Position numbers and translations under genes: made by a program. A stretch of 64,000 nt of DNA from Protopterus annectens (Eukaryota; Chordata; Ceratodontiformes; Protopteridae). The stretch lies in assembly GCF_019279795.1 (NCBI RefSeq), contig NC_056747.1, forward strand, positions 1,003,109,432-1,003,173,431, in the 5' to 3' direction. The notes below the pieces were generated by a model. The model was not told where the DNA came from and made no database searches. It saw only the letters and a list, made by a program, of their open reading frames with translations. Below are positions 36,729 through 49,252 of this stretch, piece after piece. How positions within the stretch are numbered: the stretch's first letter is position 1; every line of letters starts with the position of its first letter.

Positions 36729-36809
<81 letters not shown>
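36567..36809. repeat. (GATA)n microsatellite
   Basis: About 240 bp of GATA with few interruptions, ending 35 bp before the hAT element. The SIYL-repeat frame over it is an artefact. Confidence 0.97.
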
Positions 36810-36843
36810 CAAGATAGCATTGTATAGGAGTCAGAACCTAGAT

Positions 36844-37542
36844 TAGTGATGATGAACCTATGACCCGCATGTCAAAGATGACACGCCACAACATCTTGCA
36901 TGACACACCAGTGTTCACTAACACCTGAGTTACCAATGAAACTGCTTTTGCGTTTGTTGCTTGTGTGAAGTGCATTGAATTATTTTGTGCCCGGAGCCAG
37001 TTCAACAACACTGCTGTAGATGTAAGGACGTTATTAACCTCAAAGGCTGTTTCAGTATACTTTGTCGATAGATTCTGCAAAGGGCAATGCTACCATTGTT
37101 TTCTCTTCATGGTTACACTTCTGCAAAGAGCAAGTAGTCTGCATTTCTAGGAGTGCGCTGTTTTACATTCCTCTCTACTGTCTCTCTTAATCCCGCCTAA
37201 AGCTGGCAACTTTTTACACTTAATAATGACAATAATTAAATTTATAGACTAATTTTACTTCAGAAAATGTATATTAATTCATGTTCATTTTTTTCTGTCA
37301 GTGTCTCAAATTAATAGTACTAGTAGTTTAAAACTGTCCATGTCCCTTATTTCCAGATTTGTCGCCAATTCTGTTGAGATTTATCCCTGATGTATAGAGA
37401 GTCATGCTGTTTTATTTCTTATTTATTTAATTTAATTTATTTTATTTTATTTTTTGTTTGGGGGGGGGTTGACACAAGCAGGGTTAAGTTAGGCATTTTT
37501 GGAATTTCTGACACACTGAACCCAAAAGGTTCGCCATCACTG
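36844..37542. mobile_element. Non-autonomous hAT-type DNA transposon
   Basis: The left end 'tagtgatgatgaacct' and the complement of the right end 'cagtgatggcgaacct' match the CAGTGATGGCGAACC terminus known from hAT (Charlie-like) families. The 8-bp flanks acctagat and gcctagac agree at six positions around CTAG, the usual hAT target pattern. At 699 bp it is far too short for a transposase gene. The 80-codon minus-strand frame (36838-37080) shows no recognisable motif. Confidence 0.8.
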
Positions 37543-37550
37543 GCCTAGAC

Positions 37551-37740
37551 CAACAATCCTGGATGAAATACCAGTTTATCCCAGAATGCACATGCACACA
37601 CATGCACATGCACACGCAACACCAACACACACACACAGACACAGACACGCACACACAATTCCATGTGGACAAAGGGAGGACATGCAAATATTGTACAGAA
37701 GAAGGCACCACTACAGTGAACTGAACCAGAAAATCAGTCT
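37551..37740 (-). mobile_element. Decayed SINE-like fragment
   Basis: On the minus strand 'gccttcttctgtacaatatt' and 'tgcatgtcctccctttgtcc' recall the SINE body. They are followed by GT-rich DNA and 'gggataaactggtatttcatc'. Confidence 0.45.
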
Positions 37741-37925
37741 CTGTTGTTGCTGATGAATGATGTTGAGCAGAAGTGAGACCTAAGATATAGGTTATACAAA
37801 GCACAAATGATGTACTTTTTTGAGAGATTGAGTCTTTACTGCCAGATGTGAGAAGATATTTTTGAGAGTATTTTTGCTGAGACAGCTTGAGTAGTATTTG
37901 GGATGTGTGGTATGTGCTGGAGATA

Positions 37926-38131
37926 AGGTGGCAACAGTGGTGCAGTGGTTAGCATTGCCGCCTCACAGCAAGAAGTTCTCTGGTTTGATCCTTGGCTGGG
38001 GTGCCATCTGTGCAGAGTCTGCATGTCCTCTCAGTGGTCGTGTGGGTTTCCTCCAGGTGCTCTGGTTTCCTCCCACATCCCAAAGACATGCTGTAGGTGG
38101 ATTGGAGACACTAAATTGGCCCTAGGTGTGA

Positions 38132-38213
<82 letters not shown>

Positions 38214-38416
38214 CTTCTGTGGAAGGTTAGGCACCGGGCTGGCAACTTGACACTGTAAAAGAGCGTCTTCTGCGTGGAGACATGTGTGAATGGGCGTACC
38301 TTCGTTGAAGGTTGTGCATCAGGGCTGGTAACTCGGCATGTAAAAATCAACTACCAATCATTAGCGGACCGGAGTTCCGCTGTGGCGACCCCTAACCGGG
38401 AAAAGCCGAAAGACAC
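37926..38416 (+). mobile_element. tRNA-headed SINE, 'gctgtggc' tail type, carrying an internal (GT)n expansion
   Basis: The head 'cagtggtgcagtggttagc', the body 'tgtgcagagtctgcatgtcc', 'gtgtgggtttcctccaggtg' and 'tcccaaagacatgctgtagg' lead into 'ggccctaggtgtgagtg' and then (GT)n. The tail 'gagttccgctgtggcgaccc' and 'gggaaaagccgaaagac' matches the copies at 26859 and 50601. It is the longest version of the family in the window. Confidence 0.82.
38135..38212. repeat. (GT)n microsatellite inside a SINE
   Basis: About 78 bp of GT starting exactly in the 'ggtgtgagtgcgtgtg' segment of the SINE body. Confidence 0.95.
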
Positions 38417-39609
38417 AAACAAACAGATACTATTGTTATTCATTATTGCTATTTTTTACATTCAGGTTAGCACCATCTTATGAGTTAAGATTTGATTGGT
38501 ATGGTAGTTCATCACAGATGTTTTAAACCTATAATATTCTAATGAGCTTTATCTTGTAGTAATGGGTTTGAATTCTTCATTCTCAATTTTCCTACTAGAT
38601 TACTTTAAGCAAGGCTCTTAACCATATGATTATCCCAACTTTTTGTCTGGAAAGAGGCACATATTGTAGTAGATTTATTCCATTAATAGATAAACAAAAC
38701 AAGAATAAAAGATTATAAATTAGCAATTTACTGTTGATCTAGATATAGCAAACACTGTCCATACAAAACAACAGCTGCTCATGGGCCATGCTGCACATCA
38801 CTTTGCCCTCTGGAGTTGGTTTGATCATATGTTCAGGACCACGCTTTGAAGCATTTCCTAATTTGCATAGTTACATGCCCATTATCACCTGATGTGAAGC
38901 TAACTATTGCTGTATATATGCAGTCAACACAAGACGTATCTCTAAATAAATGTATTGCTGCTTGTGGTCTAGCAGTGACAGTACTACATAATGACTCTTG
39001 TAATGATACTTTAGCTAAGTTACTGTCTGAATCATTTGACAGAAAGAGTACACAAAATTCAGTGTACAAATAAGGGCCAATCATAGGAGCCTTATTATCT
39101 CAATTTTAACCCAATGCTGTATCTCATATTATAGCGGATAATACTGTCTCAAAAATTCACATATACTACAATCCCAAAAAAACTTTTACCTCTACAGTTA
39201 CTGCGTACTGCCTTGGAACCAGAGCAATAGGAACAGTTAAGTAAAGTTAGCATAGTCAAACCTACAGCAATAGCATCTCAATCACCTATCTAGAGTAAAG
39301 GCATGGAATGTACAGGTCCACAAAGGTCACTTATGTTCAAGTACAGAGGTCAGAGGCAGTCGTTACTCAAACACTGTTACTCTGGATGATATTGGAATAG
39401 AAGGAAATGGGAATTTCAAAATGAGGGCACATCTGCAGTGCTACTAGTTTCCATGTACAAAGTTCTATAATCAAAATCAAACCTGAAGCTATATAGAACA
39501 TTAGACAGCAACAAGATGGCAGCCAGACAGCCATTTCAGTTCATTAGTAATGGTGGCTTTACTACTGAACTGTCACATTCTCCACAACCATCAGAATGTT
39601 GTTTATATA
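38417..39609. other. No gene or element recognised
   Basis: Includes an 83-codon minus frame (38833-39084) and a 75-codon plus frame (38846-39073) over the same DNA, neither with a domain. Confidence 0.5.
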
Positions 39610-40640
39610 AGAATGGGGTGTACCCCAGGGATGAGTCTTGGGGCCTTTGTTGTTTGCAATATAATTTTCCGAGGTGCAGGCCAAAACCAGTGAGCTGTGG
39701 CTGACCAAGTTTGCAGATGACTGCAAGCTGGGCACTGTCATCAATTCCCTTAGTAATGTGGACATCCTCCAAGAGGGTCTCACACAAACAAATGACTGGT
39801 GCCAGAAACATGGCCTCAAACTGAATACCAAAAAAATGCATCATCATCCCCTTTGGGGAGGGTGACATCCCCACAAACTATCACATTAATAACAAGGTCC
39901 TAAGCATTCAATCTATCGTGAGGGACTTGGGCACCCATGTTTATAGCAAACTGACTTTAGACCACCATATTACCTCCATCTTAAGGAAAGTTTTCACATG
40001 GCCCACCTCATTAGTAAGGTTATCTCATCCAGAGACAACATCCTGGTATTCTTCCCTTATAAGATCCATTATTGAGTACAAGGCCCCTTTCGGCATGTAC
40101 CTCACAAAGCACATGCAGCAGCTGGAGAGACCACAGAGGTTCCTTACCAGGAGGATCCAGGGCCTCAAACATCTACCCTACACAGATAAGCTAAAAGCCT
40201 TGTCTCTCTACTCAGTCTCATACAGACTCTCAGATGTGACTTCTGTCTGGCATACAAAGCAATCTCAGACCCTGCCTTGATGGGATTGCTGCATATCTGC
40301 AAGTCAAGCTCCATCTCAAGTAACCCGCATGAGCAAACTCAACCTGGTCTGTGACATCAATAGGACTTGTTGACAGATTTGTGTCCCAGCGACTCCCCTT
40401 TTGATGGAATATACTCCTTCTTCACGTCAAGCAGAGTAACCCATTAACCCTTTTTAAGTGCAACCTGGATAACTGGATGGGGGACAGAAAATACACCACT
40501 GGAATTCCACCTGTGTCCCTGCTGGACAGGGGCATTGGGTGCTGACTTGTTAGAACATGGGCTAAATTCTTGGCTAGGCTTGTAAGAGCCCCAGGGCCAA
40601 TAGCCTAGTAAGTTCCGATGATCCTATGATCCTATGAATG
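39610..40640 (+). pseudogene. CR1 LINE, 5'-truncated 3' third
   Basis: This begins at the region corresponding to GVPQGSVLGP and continues with ELWLTKFADDCKLGTVI (catalytic FADD at about 39709-39720), GLTQTNDWCQKHGLKLN, MRDLGTHVYSKLTLDHHI, IRSIIEYKAPFGMYLTKHM and RIQGLKHLPYTDKLKAL. After a shift it reaches the C-terminus (WMGDRKYTTGI). The 3' end carries 'gatcctatgatcctatgaat', the CR1 octamer-type tail. At least three frameshifts occur. Confidence 0.87.
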
Positions 40641-41535
<895 letters not shown>

Positions 41536-41538
<3 letters not shown>

Positions 41539-42004
41539 TCCCCTTCACAAGATCGAGTTACTGAAAGCTCGAAATTCATAAGCTCGAGCCCAGAATCTCA
41601 AGTTTTCAGCAACTCAAAATTGTGAAGGGAAGAGAAGGGGAAGAAAAAAAACAAGTTTACTTACATGTTTGCAGGGGGCTGAGTCCCCCTGCACTCTCCC
41701 TACTTAAAGATATCAGCTCCGTGACTGCACTATAGAGGAGGAACTGAAATTCTCCCTTTGTGCACTTCTGCATACAGCGCGGAACAGGAGATTTCCCTCA
41801 TCCCCGTTGTAGTGCGATCTCAGAGTTGGTATATTTAAGAAGCAGGGTATGGGGTGCAGGGGGTTTGCCTCCCTGCAAAAACCTTAGAAAAACTGTTTTG
41901 CAGTTGTTTTGTTCCCCTGCAGAATTTTGAGTTATTAAAAACTCGAGATTCTGGCTTCGAGCTTATGAATTTCGAGTTTTCAGTAATTCGGTCTTCTGAA
42001 GGGG

Positions 42005-42007
<3 letters not shown>
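41536..42007. mobile_element. Non-autonomous inverted-repeat DNA element between two (TA)n arrays
   Basis: The terminal inverted repeats are about 85 bp. The left 'gattccccttcacaagatcg' pairs with the right terminus, whose complement is 'gttccccttcagaagaccg'. Both continue through 'gaaattcataagctcga' and 'ccagaatctc'. The centre holds 'gcagggggctgagtccccct' and a 250-bp unique part without coding capacity. TA repeats on both sides fit a TA target. Family unassigned; Tc1/mariner-like MITE is one possibility. Confidence 0.8.

Positions 42008-42046
<39 letters not shown>
42008..42046. repeat. (TA)n microsatellite
   Basis: About 38 bp of TA bordering the element on its right. Confidence 0.95.
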
Positions 42047-42049
<3 letters not shown>

Positions 42050-43832
42050 GAGAGAGGGTTTATGTGTGTGTGTGTGTCTGTGTGTATTAACATGAGCATC
42101 ACAACATGCTTGTATCTACTGCAACAACAGCAACTGACAATTTATACTACATGAATGTATTGAACAACATAAGTGTAACATACATGCTTGCATGCATAGA
42201 CTTTATGTATTGTCCAGGATGTATAGGTTAAATTGAGACAGTAGTCATTGCCAGGATCCATGTAAGCTCAGACAGATTCTAAAAGGATACTGACCTGTGA
42301 ACAATACCCATTCAGTATAAATCAAGTCTAATGTTTATCTTGTGTAGGTGCAAACAAATGTCTGAAAATCTCATACTGACAAATTCTCCAGAGATTTACA
42401 CTGTGAAGCAATATTTAACCTGGAGATAATTAAGAGTTAGTTTACAAAAAATCTAATAGCAAGGCTGCAAAGCTATGGATTCATGTAAAGAGAGTGAAAT
42501 CCACCTTTCAATTGGAATAAAGGAAAGGAAGGAGTCTATAAGTCATATATAGATGTCTAAATAGGCTTAACCTGAGTGAATCACAAGAATTTAGAGAGAG
42601 AGACAGCATTTCTATTGCTGCAGCCTTCACATACTGCACTGTTAATAAAACACTGATCACTACACCTTGTTGGTGTCCGATAGGCTTCATATATAAGTAA
42701 ACCTTAACTAATGCTAAAAAAGCCTTATTTAGAGAGAACGTCCTTACTTATGGCCACACTTGTCTCCATGTGTTTAAGGGTACATAAATCTGGACAGATT
42801 TTATAGGTACAGAGAAATGGTAACACCTTTATTAAAGTCTAGTCACTTGGTCTAGGGCTGAATGTTTGAATTTAATTAAAAGTCTCTACTCTGAGTATAA
42901 CACAGCCACTTTAATTGAAAACATATTATTAGTCAGACACCCAAATGTCTTCCTAAACTAAGTAAAAGAGGTAAAAATCAATTCAGGCTCTGTCCTTTAC
43001 ATTAATTGCCTTAGTGTACTAATTGTGCCACAGAATTGGTTTACAACCTATTCTTAGTAAGGAGTACCCCCAGATAGTAGATTTAGAATGTGCTTTTCTA
43101 AGGGCTTTACTTAACTCATGAGAGATTACTAGGCAGTGCCACAGTTTTAGATGATTAGGAAGGTGTGACTTGTATCAAAACACACTGAATAGGGAGGTGT
43201 TATTCAGGATTTTGGTTTACAGTCTAGCTGACAGCAGGTCTTATAAATCATTTGCTAGCATTTTGTGTAATGTGACTGCTGTGGCATATCTTTTAATGTT
43301 AGGGAAATTCATTCCCCCTTTGTTTACAGGTGTGCATAGAACTCCTGCAGGAACATTATTTCTTTTACTTCCAAGATACAACTAGGCATTAATTTAAAAA
43401 TCTTGCTGAACCAAGAGTTCACTAGAGGAGTGGAAAGGTACCTTCGAAGATAATAACGCTTCAGACAAAACACCAGTTTCAATGCATTTACCTTTCCTAA
43501 AATGGGTAGGTTTTTTTTTACTCCAGATATGTGCAGTTACAAGAAGTTACTCCCATATTTCTAGAGGATGGCTTCCAGTAATGCATCAGTAGAAGATTTG
43601 AAAAATAGAGAAGAACCCAGAGTCATTAGTTCTTTTACTGCTTTGGTTAGCTGGGAATGATTTAGTCATAGATTTACTGGATTTAAAACATGAAACTTTA
43701 CATGAAGTATCAGCTCTGTGTTCATATAAATATTTCTGGGCATGTTTTTGTCAGTAATAAATAGTCATAAACAATGTTTAAAATTTTAGCTTCTTGACTA
43801 TATAGCTGCCAGCCATGGGGTATACAGAATTA
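42047..43832. other. No gene recognised
   Basis: About 1.8 kb of AT-rich DNA with stops in all frames. Some minus-strand phrases faintly recall LINE sequence, but I cannot support an assignment. Confidence 0.45.
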
Positions 43833-46800
43833 GTAACCAACCAAAGAAAACAATAGCAAAGCCTCCAGCAGCATGACCAGAGAGATAATGCTTGCAAACA
43901 AAGTGTCTCGCTGCACATCTGATAGCCAAAGCCAGCCACACAAAATATCATACTACTGTGAAAACCTTTGTACTCCAGTACTTAAAAAAAAAAAAAAATG
44001 TATTGACGTAAATATATCATCTAAGCACTTTTGTCACTGAAACAATAAATGGGCCTTCATCAGAATTATAATTATACTATCCCACAATGCCTTTATATTC
44101 CCAAAAACCTTCCCCTATCCTTACATCATCGTTAATAAATAAATTTTCAAAAAATCAGATTAAAAATTAATTCATAATGATAACATATACATTTCATGGA
44201 ACCGCTTTATTGCAAATAAACCCAATACCACATTCAATTATAATATAACAAATTAAAAAGAATTAATGGATTTCATTTTTAATACACTAGTTAAAGAGAC
44301 CATGTCATTCAAATCTTAAGGTCTTGTAGCACGCGTCCTTAATTGTCACTGTAATTCCTTAATTTCTAAATTTATTTTCCGTTCCCCCTATATCTTAATC
44401 AGCAACATGTAGTACATAAAAATTTAATTTGTGCCTTTTGTGTTGTTGAATATGTCTCTGAAAAGCATTGTGTAAGACTTTCATTGTATCCCATATAAAT
44501 GTTCATAAATTTTATCTTTGAGGGTCCTTTCATTCATCTACAAACAAGTTCTTAGTAACATTTCTAGTAATATTCCTGGAATCCTTATAGATGTGCTTTT
44601 CATGTCTCAATACATCTTTTAGCTTGACATCAATATATTTTGTCATACATGGGTCTTAGAACCCTTAGCATCAACAGTAGGCTGCAATGGTGGATCATAC
44701 TGATTTTTATGTATTTTCAAGATACCAGCAATGCGTGGGATAGGTCAGCAATCAACTTTCACAAAGTTGTATTCTGAATCTGTGATTTGATCCTGCATGA
44801 GTAGATCATATAATAAAATATCTATTTTACTATTGACTATATTTAATTGATTTCAAGACATCTGTTCATACTTTTCAGACATCAACAAATTCTCTGTCTT
44901 AAGATCATAATCAAAAGCATTCATGACCACCAGGCCACCTCCCTTATCCAGTTTCATTATTCTAATAACTTTGTTGCTGTAGATGTTTCTTAACAATTTA
45001 CCTTAATCCCTATTGAGATTAAACATAAGTGATCTGCTATGGTCATGTAAAAGATATTGAACATCAAGCTCACATAGTCTCTCAAATAATAGTATTACAG
45101 GGTACAATGGAAGGTTGTAAATGCTAGGTTTCTTCAACTCATTGATATAGTCACTGTTAGAATCATTGCCAAAAAATAAAACAACAAAAATTTAACTTCC
45201 TAGTATAATGTTTTAAATTGTTCAGTGTTGTCACAAGATCAGCCTTCCTAGCTGGTATATAGGTTATTCATTATTCAAACAAATCTGCAAAACCACTGAA
45301 AATATCCAAACAACTATAACTGTAAATGTTAAAATCCCCATGTTCATTGCTGATGATCTTAATCAACTTTGTGGCCAGTAACTTGTGTCTCCCATTCCTC
45401 CCACTCTTGTGTCAAGGTGAAACCTCATTCTGTTCACTCGAATGTTTTCATGATAGGGGATTGGTCTTTGTCCTTTTCGGTTGATTTTTCAGACCGTCAG
45501 ATCTCCTGAGAGGAGGAAATTCTTAAGGGTCTAAAAATATGGCTGTTTTTATCTGTGGGAGTAATACAAACATCTGATTCATTACTATAAAGTCTCTACT
45601 TACTTTGCAAATCTGGATTACGGTATGCTCTATGATTATCATAATCCCCTATGCACTGCAATATTTTTTTTCATTTTTTTATTTTAATATCACCAATAAG
45701 CTTGTCAATATTGTTAACCACAGACATCAAGACAGTAAGGTGCAATCCAAATTTTTCTTTAATAAAAAAACAAGTCCACAAAACTTAATTTTCTCTAGCA
45801 CCTTGGCTAGATTGTAATGATTGGTTGATCCACTGAATGATTTTTAAATTGTTTTATTGAATAATTAAGTAGTATAATGGGTTTATAAAAGAGGGAGAGA
45901 TGAAATTGTTGATTGTATACCCTGTTAAAGGCTAATATAGCCTAGGCGCTAGAGAAAATTAAGTTTTGTGGACTTGTTTTTATTAAAGAAAATTTTGGAT
46001 TGCACCTTACTGGCTTGATGTTTGTGGTTAACAACATTCCTTGGCATTTTTCTTCATGAGGTGGTTATACTACAAGCTTATCAATGTGTTTAAAGCTATT
46101 AAAATAGTCACTGTTATAATATCCAAAAGCCAAATCCATTTTAATATTACTGTCTAAATATTAAATATCAAATAAGGCCATAGAAATGTGGTTGTGACTC
46201 ATTAACGTCCATTAATTCACAATCACATCTATCAAATAACTGTAGTAATTCTTTATGTAAGTCAGAACCTTCCCTGAGTCCTTTGGGAAACTTCCATGTC
46301 CTTAAACCCTTCAGAACCGTGTTTAGTTTGATACATTCATGAAAATAACAATTCTCTAGTTGTAATTTATGAAACATAGTGAGTTTATTTTCAAACATTT
46401 TGTAGTTTTTTTAATGGTAATCGTGATATTGTGATTTTTGTCTATATCCTCCAGCAAAGTCTAAACTGGAATGAAACCACTTACCCTGACTGATGTCACC
46501 TCTACTGCTGTTGTCAAGAGGTTGAGCATGCTGTCTACTTAAGTCTTAAGGAGCAACTAATGTTTCTGTTATTACCTCTTGTATACTTTGAAGCCCAAGC
46601 TGAGATAGAGTGATATCTCTCTGGCCCAATGATTCAAAACCTGTCCATTTTCAAGCTGCATGCTAAACACATTATTATAATCTTCTTTGGTCCATCGATT
46701 AGTTGAAAAAGCTGAATATTGTCTAACTTGCTGACTCGGTTGTTCAATTAGTTTCATAAGGTTTCTAACAGTGGACTTGAGCAATCCCTGTGAAATAAAA

Positions 46801-46882
46801 CAGCAGCTGTGCGTCTCCTCACTGGCCACAGGTGATGACGTAACAATGGCACAGGTAGAAGGTTAAGTCAAATGAAAACTAG
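43833..46882 (-). mobile_element. Older Penelope-like element, copy A, decayed
   Basis: A minus-strand relic. Near 44990-44920 the translation reads VIRIMKLDKGGGLVVMNAFDY, corresponding to the 'ADKGGAVVVM' box that precedes PLE reverse transcriptase. Near 44770-44600 it reads NFVKVDC, KIHKNQYDPPLQPTVDAKGS, the K-H-K/RPIV box of the RT. Upstream frames (46829-46572 and 46398-46168) are presumably its N-terminal part. The 3' end near 44060-43835 has CTGATGAAGGCC, the word seen in PLE pseudo-LTRs, and ends 'tagtaaccaaccaaagaaaa'. Stops and frameshifts are numerous. Confidence 0.7.
45711..46034. repeat. Inverted repeat, arms about 90 bp
   Basis: The left arm 45711-45802 (from 'ttgttaaccacagacatcaa' to 'aattttctctagcacc') is complementary to the right arm 45945-46034. 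The 142-bp spacer contains 'ggctaatatagcc'. It lies inside the PLE-rich stretch and may be an inverted terminal fragment. Family unassigned. Confidence 0.75.
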
Positions 46883-46899
46883 TAACCCAACAAAGAAAA

Positions 46900-48211
46900 T
46901 GATAGCTGCTACAACAATCCAGATAATGTTCTCTGTTACAGACCACAAGTCTCTTAATGTATAAATATTCCAACCAGTTTAATGACTGTCAAATAAATAA
47001 TCAAATAATCACAGTCGAATTAGGCACCTGTTGTCTTTCAAATCACAAAGACTTCTTCAGATACTTCGACATTAGCACTCCCCCACTTTAAGTACCCTCC
47101 TATTCTATCACATGACTTATTTAATCTAATAGATTTGTTCAACATATTTAAAAACTTACAACTTTAAAATGTTTCAATCAATTACAACTTGTTGTTACAT
47201 GTTAAAAAAATTGTTCTACAGTAAAATACTTGTTCTACTTATTTTATCCCCAAACCTTCATACTTAAAGTGTTGCTTATGTTAACTACACCTATTTAAAT
47301 TCTTCAGCCTTAAAATACATAGAATGGAATTAAGTTAGTTTATTCTTGGATAGAAGCAGACAGTTGTGCTAAGCTGCCACAACAGTTCAAGTTTTTCTAT
47401 GAGTAGACTTTCGGGTCCCCCTCTACCATCAGAACAAATTTGATCAATTTGATCAATGGCTCGGAACTTGAATGTATATTCTGGTCTTTCTACTATATGT
47501 TTTGCAAGTGCATTGTCTGTTCACTTATGACTTATACTATACAAGTGCTCATGCACTCACTCTTTCAAAGTTCTAATAGTTTTCCCTATATAAAATACAG
47601 GGCATTGTTGACATTGACCAAATTGAGCAAATTTGTTCTGATGGTAGAGGGGGACCCGAACGTCTCCTCATAGAAAAACTTGAACTGTTGTGGCAGCTTA
47701 GCACAAATGTCTGCTTCTATACAGGAATAAACAAAGTTAATTCCATTCCATATATTTTAAGGCTGAAGAATTTAAATAGGTGTAGTTAACATAAGCACCA
47801 CTTAAAATACGAAGGTTTAGGGATAAAATAATTAGTACGAGTATTTTACTGTAGAACAATTTTTTAACATGTAACAACAAGTTGTAATTAATTGAAACAT
47901 TTTAAAGTTGTAAGTTTTTAAATATGTTGAACAAATCTATTAGATTAAATAAATCATGTGATAGAATAGGAGAGTACTTAAAGTGGGGGGAGTGCTAATG
48001 TCGAAGTATCTGAAGAAATCTTTGTGATTTGAAAGACGAAAGGTGCCGAATTCAACTGTGATTATTTGATTCTTTATTTGACGGTCATTAAACTGGTTGG
48101 AATATTTATACATTAAGAGACTTGTGGTCTGTAACGGAGAACATTATCCGGATTGTTGTAGCAGCTATCATTTTACATTTTACAAGTTTGGTGCGATCTC
48201 TTGGTCTGTTT
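46900..48211. repeat. 1.3-kb palindrome made of two inverted Penelope-like 3' ends
   Basis: The left arm (about 46900-47426) and right arm (about 47640-48185) are complementary throughout, with small differences. Examples are 'aatgatagctgctacaac' against 'gttgtagcagctatcatt' and 'cggacccccctc'-like ends near the centre. The centre holds a PLE GIY-YIG remnant. 'taacccaacaaagaaaa' stands directly outside both ends (46883-46899 and 48212-48228). Inverted pseudo-LTRs are a known PLE configuration. Confidence 0.8.
47420..47640 (-). pseudogene. GIY-YIG endonuclease remnant of a Penelope-like element
   Basis: On the minus strand the unpaired centre of the palindrome reads CPVFYIGKTIRTFKE, HEHLYSISHK, DNALAKHIVERPEYTFKF, then DGRGGPE and EKLELLWQL. 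This is the order of a PLE GIY-YIG endonuclease: YIG, an Arg-rich helix with H-x-H-L, N-A-x-x-x-H, then the RGGD-like segment and a WxL-type end. It is a fragment with stops. A GIY-YIG nuclease would nick target DNA for element insertion. Confidence 0.7.
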
Positions 48212-48228
48212 TAACCCAACAAAGAAAA

Positions 48229-48985
48229 CAGAAAAAGCTCTAGGAGCTTGACTCAAGAGTTAACACATAAATCTAAGTTTTTCAATTTTATTATGAAACA
48301 AGTCAGAATTTGAAAGTATTCATACTGATCTGACTAGCTGATCTTTTACCAAGGTTATTTTTTGATAATTAGGGTGACAACTACTGAAATGTAATAATAC
48401 AGTGGAGTATGTGGGTTTTCAGTAAATGGTTGATATAAACTCCTTTTTTGAAACATCCTATTAGATTTCAATATCTAAATATTTTAAAAAGCTGTATGAA
48501 GATGCAATACTGGTTATTATTGATATAATGATAAAATTCTGTCAGCCTGTCCTCTGTATCCCACCAAAATAGAACTATAGCATCTAAAAAGTGACCATAT
48601 AAAAGCCAACTCTTCTCAAAACCAGAGCAGAACAGAAAAGTGTGCTCCCAAGAGATGAAAAAAATGTTTGCCAAAAATGGGGACACATACTGCCCCATAC
48701 CTATCTCAATTCATTGTAAGTACTCTCTTCAAAAAATATACATTTTCTCTTTAAAACAGCATCCATAAGGGTCCTTAAGACATTCATAGTATTATTGTCA
48801 AAAACCTCTAATGTGTTTATATATTTAGAATACCAATTCATACCATTATTGTGGGGAATGACTGAAAAAATATCTTTGACATCCATGATGACGAACAAAT
48901 GATCAACTATAGTTCTTAGTAACACTTTTAAAAAATCCCAGGAATCCTTATAGATGTGTTCTCTAAACATCTTTTAGCTTCTCAT
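48229..48985 (-). pseudogene. Older Penelope-like element, copy B, RT palm part (split by the younger PLE)
   Basis: 48970-48701 reads VDHLFVIMDVKDIFSVIPHNNGM, the first catalytic Asp region of a PLE RT. 48698-48468 reads MGQYVSPFLANIFFISWE, then YGHFLDAIVLFWW in place of the YRYIDDIF motif, so one of the two catalytic Asp residues (DD to DA) is changed. The preceding RT box of the same gene lies beyond the younger PLE at 55232-55064. The stretch 48467-48229 continues with QKRSLYQPFTENPHTPLYY. Confidence 0.8.
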
Positions 48986-48996
48986 CAATATATTTT
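48986..48996. repeat. Target-site duplication of the younger PLE, left copy
   Basis: 'caatatatttt' here and at 55053-55063 borders the inserted element. The two flanks join to a continuous older-PLE reading frame. Confidence 0.75.
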
Positions 48997-49252
48997 AAAA
49001 AATCAAAACTCAGCCAGCAGATAATGGCAAGTTGTACTCCTTTATTGGGTTATCATAAAGCACAACAAACAGACCGGTTTCGGCTCCATTACATGTTAGC
49101 CTTCTTCAGTGTTTAAATAAAATAAAGAATGTAGTACCTTAAACAGCAAACACATAAATAAATGTTAATCCATGATTGGTTCCTTACAAATGTTAATTCA
49201 GTCCAGGTGCAAATAATGCACCTAATTTAATTATCCATTTATTTTACTTTGA
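48997..49252 (-). repeat. Pseudo-LTR (downstream copy) of the younger PLE
   Basis: It matches 54766-55020 with about ten substitutions. It contains the hammerhead-like motif at 49065-49115 and is flanked outward by the target duplication. Confidence 0.9.
49065..49115 (-). ncRNA. Hammerhead-ribozyme-like motif in the downstream pseudo-LTR
   Basis: In element sense: AAACA, CTGAAGA, an extra A, GGCT, a 13-base loop, AGCC, GAAA, then CCGGTC and TGTTT. AAACA/TGTTT would form stem I, GGCT/AGCC stem II, and the palindrome ACCGGT a minimal stem III (able to pair between two molecules), with cleavage expected after TC. Type I hammerheads with very short stem III are known in PLE pseudo-LTRs. The extra A between the CUGANGA box and stem II departs from the canonical core, so activity is uncertain. 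Confidence 0.55.

Noticed and set aside
36838-37080. hAT transposase fragment in the 80-codon frame
   Set aside because: No BED finger, RNase-H-like or dimerisation motif is visible. The element is classified by its ends only.
38833-39084. Possible coding exon, 83 codons minus and 75 codons plus
   Set aside because: Both strands are open over the same DNA, with no domain and no splice-site pair evident.
46883-46899. 17-bp direct repeat as a certain target-site duplication of the palindrome
   Set aside because: A similar word at 43835 adjoins another PLE end, so it may be part of the PLE terminus. Kept only as an open question.
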